Made by a program: the position numbers and the translations under genes
Part shown: positions 4,502 through 5,161 of the stretch, one piece after another
Layout of the letters: every line of letters begins with the position of its first letter
Numbering within the stretch: position 1 is the stretch's first letter
Assembly (NCBI GenBank): GCA_964498075.1
Contig: CAZCGA010000262.1
Coordinates: forward strand, 1-5,161
Direction: 5' to 3'
DNA length: 5,161 nucleotides
Source of the DNA: CAZCGA01 sp964498075
GTDB taxonomy: Bacteria > Desulfobacterota > Binatia > HRBIN30
The notes under the pieces: model-generated
Databases searched by the model: none
What the model saw: the letters and a program-made list of their open reading frames with translations, nothing else
Told to the model about the DNA's origin: nothing

Positions 4502-5161
4502 GTGAAGCCTGAGCAGCCTTTCGAACTGACGTCGCCGGACGCGCCGGGCGGATGGATCGGCACCGATGAAGCCGGCAAAGGCGACTACTTCGGCCCGTTG
4601 GTGGTCGCCGGCGTATACGCCACCGACGCGACGGCGATCCTGCTCCGCCAGATCGGCGTGCGCGACAGCAAGACGCTGTCGGACAAACGCATCGCCGAGA
4701 TGAGCACCGAGATCCGGCGGACATGTCCGGTGAACGTCGTCGCGATCGGCCCCGACCGCTACAACGAGATGTACGCCAAGATCCGCAATCTCAATCGGCT
4801 GCTGGCGTGGGCGCACGCCCGGGTCATCGAGAACCTCCTCGAGAAGGTCGCCTGCGCGCGCGTCGTGTCCGATCAGTTCGCCGACGAGCGCGTGCTGCAG
4901 CGGGCGTTGATGGACAAGGGCAAGGGCGTGCATCTCGAGCAGCGTCACCGGGCCGAGGACGACGTCGCCGTGGCTGCCGCGTCGATCATCGCGCGCGGCG
5001 AATTCGTGCGCCGCTTGGAGGAGCTGAGCCGTTCCGTCGGCATCGATCTGCACAAGGGCGCCGGCCCGCCGGTGCTCACTGCCGGCCGCCGTTTCGTGGG
5101 AAAGCACGGCCGCGAGGCGCTCGGCAAAGTCGCCAAGCTGCACTTCAAGACGACGCAGCAG
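4502..5161 (+). CDS. rnhC: ribonuclease HIII, 3' end beyond the window
   Basis: The frame is open for 220 codons to the right edge. RNase HIII cuts the RNA strand of RNA-DNA hybrids, acting in the cytoplasm on R-loops and primers. Diagnostic is W-I-G-T-D-E-A-G-K-G-D-Y-F-G-P at residues 18-32, with catalytic D22 and E23 and the G-K-G-D core that separates type 2 RNases H of the HIII kind. R-D-S-K-T-L-S-D-K-R-I follows at 54-64, then S-D-Q-F-A (123-127, probable third acidic residue D124), and H-R-A-E-D-D-V-A-V-A-A-A-S-I-I-A-R (149-165), whose acidic cluster probably supplies the fourth. The N-terminal TBP-like substrate-binding domain of about 80 residues found in Bacillus-type enzymes is missing, with only 21 residues before D22. 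The frame is open upstream only to a TGA at 4448-4450 with no other standard start, so GTG at 4502 is chosen; its GGGA is weak. Confidence 0.92.
   Translation, partial: MKPEQPFELTSPDAPGGWIGTDEAGKGDYFGPLVVAGVYATDATAILLRQIGVRDSKTLSDKRIAEMSTEIRRTCPVNVVAIGPDRYNEMYAKIRNLNRLLAWAHARVIENLLEKVACARVVSDQFADERVLQRALMDKGKGVHLEQRHRAEDDVAVAAASIIARGEFVRRLEELSRSVGIDLHKGAGPPVLTAGRRFVGKHGREALGKVAKLHFKTTQQ

Noticed and set aside
4403..5143. Long minus-strand open frame of 246 codons
   Set aside because: It lies antisense to the unmistakable RNase HIII gene; its composition (many H, R, A, D) is that of a GC-rich shadow frame and no family is recognised.

Overview
This is a GC-rich bacterial window whose genes use mostly G/C-ending codons. 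It looks like an accessory, rearranged stretch that ends in a core gene. The GTACTGG tandem repeat, the DUF433/DUF5615 toxin-antitoxin pair and the many small or broken genes recall large, repeat-tolerant genomes such as Acidobacteriota or Myxococcota. That placement is a guess from style; no marker gene fixes it.

Left end (1-454): two gene fragments meet. On the minus strand is part of a class III adenylate/guanylate cyclase domain that lacks the start of its catalytic fold. It abuts, near 310-320, the last ~45 codons of a plus-strand clan-AA aspartyl protease-like protein. Neither is a complete gene at this end, so the point looks like an old recombination junction.

Cas block (482-2346): a 363-residue Cas7-like protein (DevR-type RAMP backbone subunit), led by a strong ribosome binding site, is followed 2 bases later by a Cas5-like protein. 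Together they would form part of the backbone of a type I Cascade-like complex. No cas3, cas8, cas6, cas1, cas2 or convincing CRISPR array is visible. The pair is therefore a stripped remnant, the tail of a locus not arranged in the usual way, or an orphan Cas7-Cas5 module. An open frame of protein-like sequence continues for 63 codons beyond the cas5 stop.

Toxin-antitoxin block (2556-3317): three overlapping small genes encode a HicB-like protein, a DUF433 antitoxin-like protein and a DUF5615 PIN-like toxin. The last two are a known predicted toxin-antitoxin pair, and the overlaps suggest one translationally coupled operon.

Intergenic region (3318-3616): a small hairpin, six perfect copies of GTACTGG that give five evenly spaced GGG runs (a G-quadruplex candidate), and a 17-base perfect palindrome.

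Right part (3617-5161): a possible small unknown protein, then a conserved-type hypothetical gene that overlaps by GTGA the 5' part of a retropepsin-like gene. That gene is broken near the first copy of a 16-bp direct repeat. The window closes with most of a ribonuclease HIII gene (rnhC) running off the right edge; it lacks the usual N-terminal substrate-binding domain.
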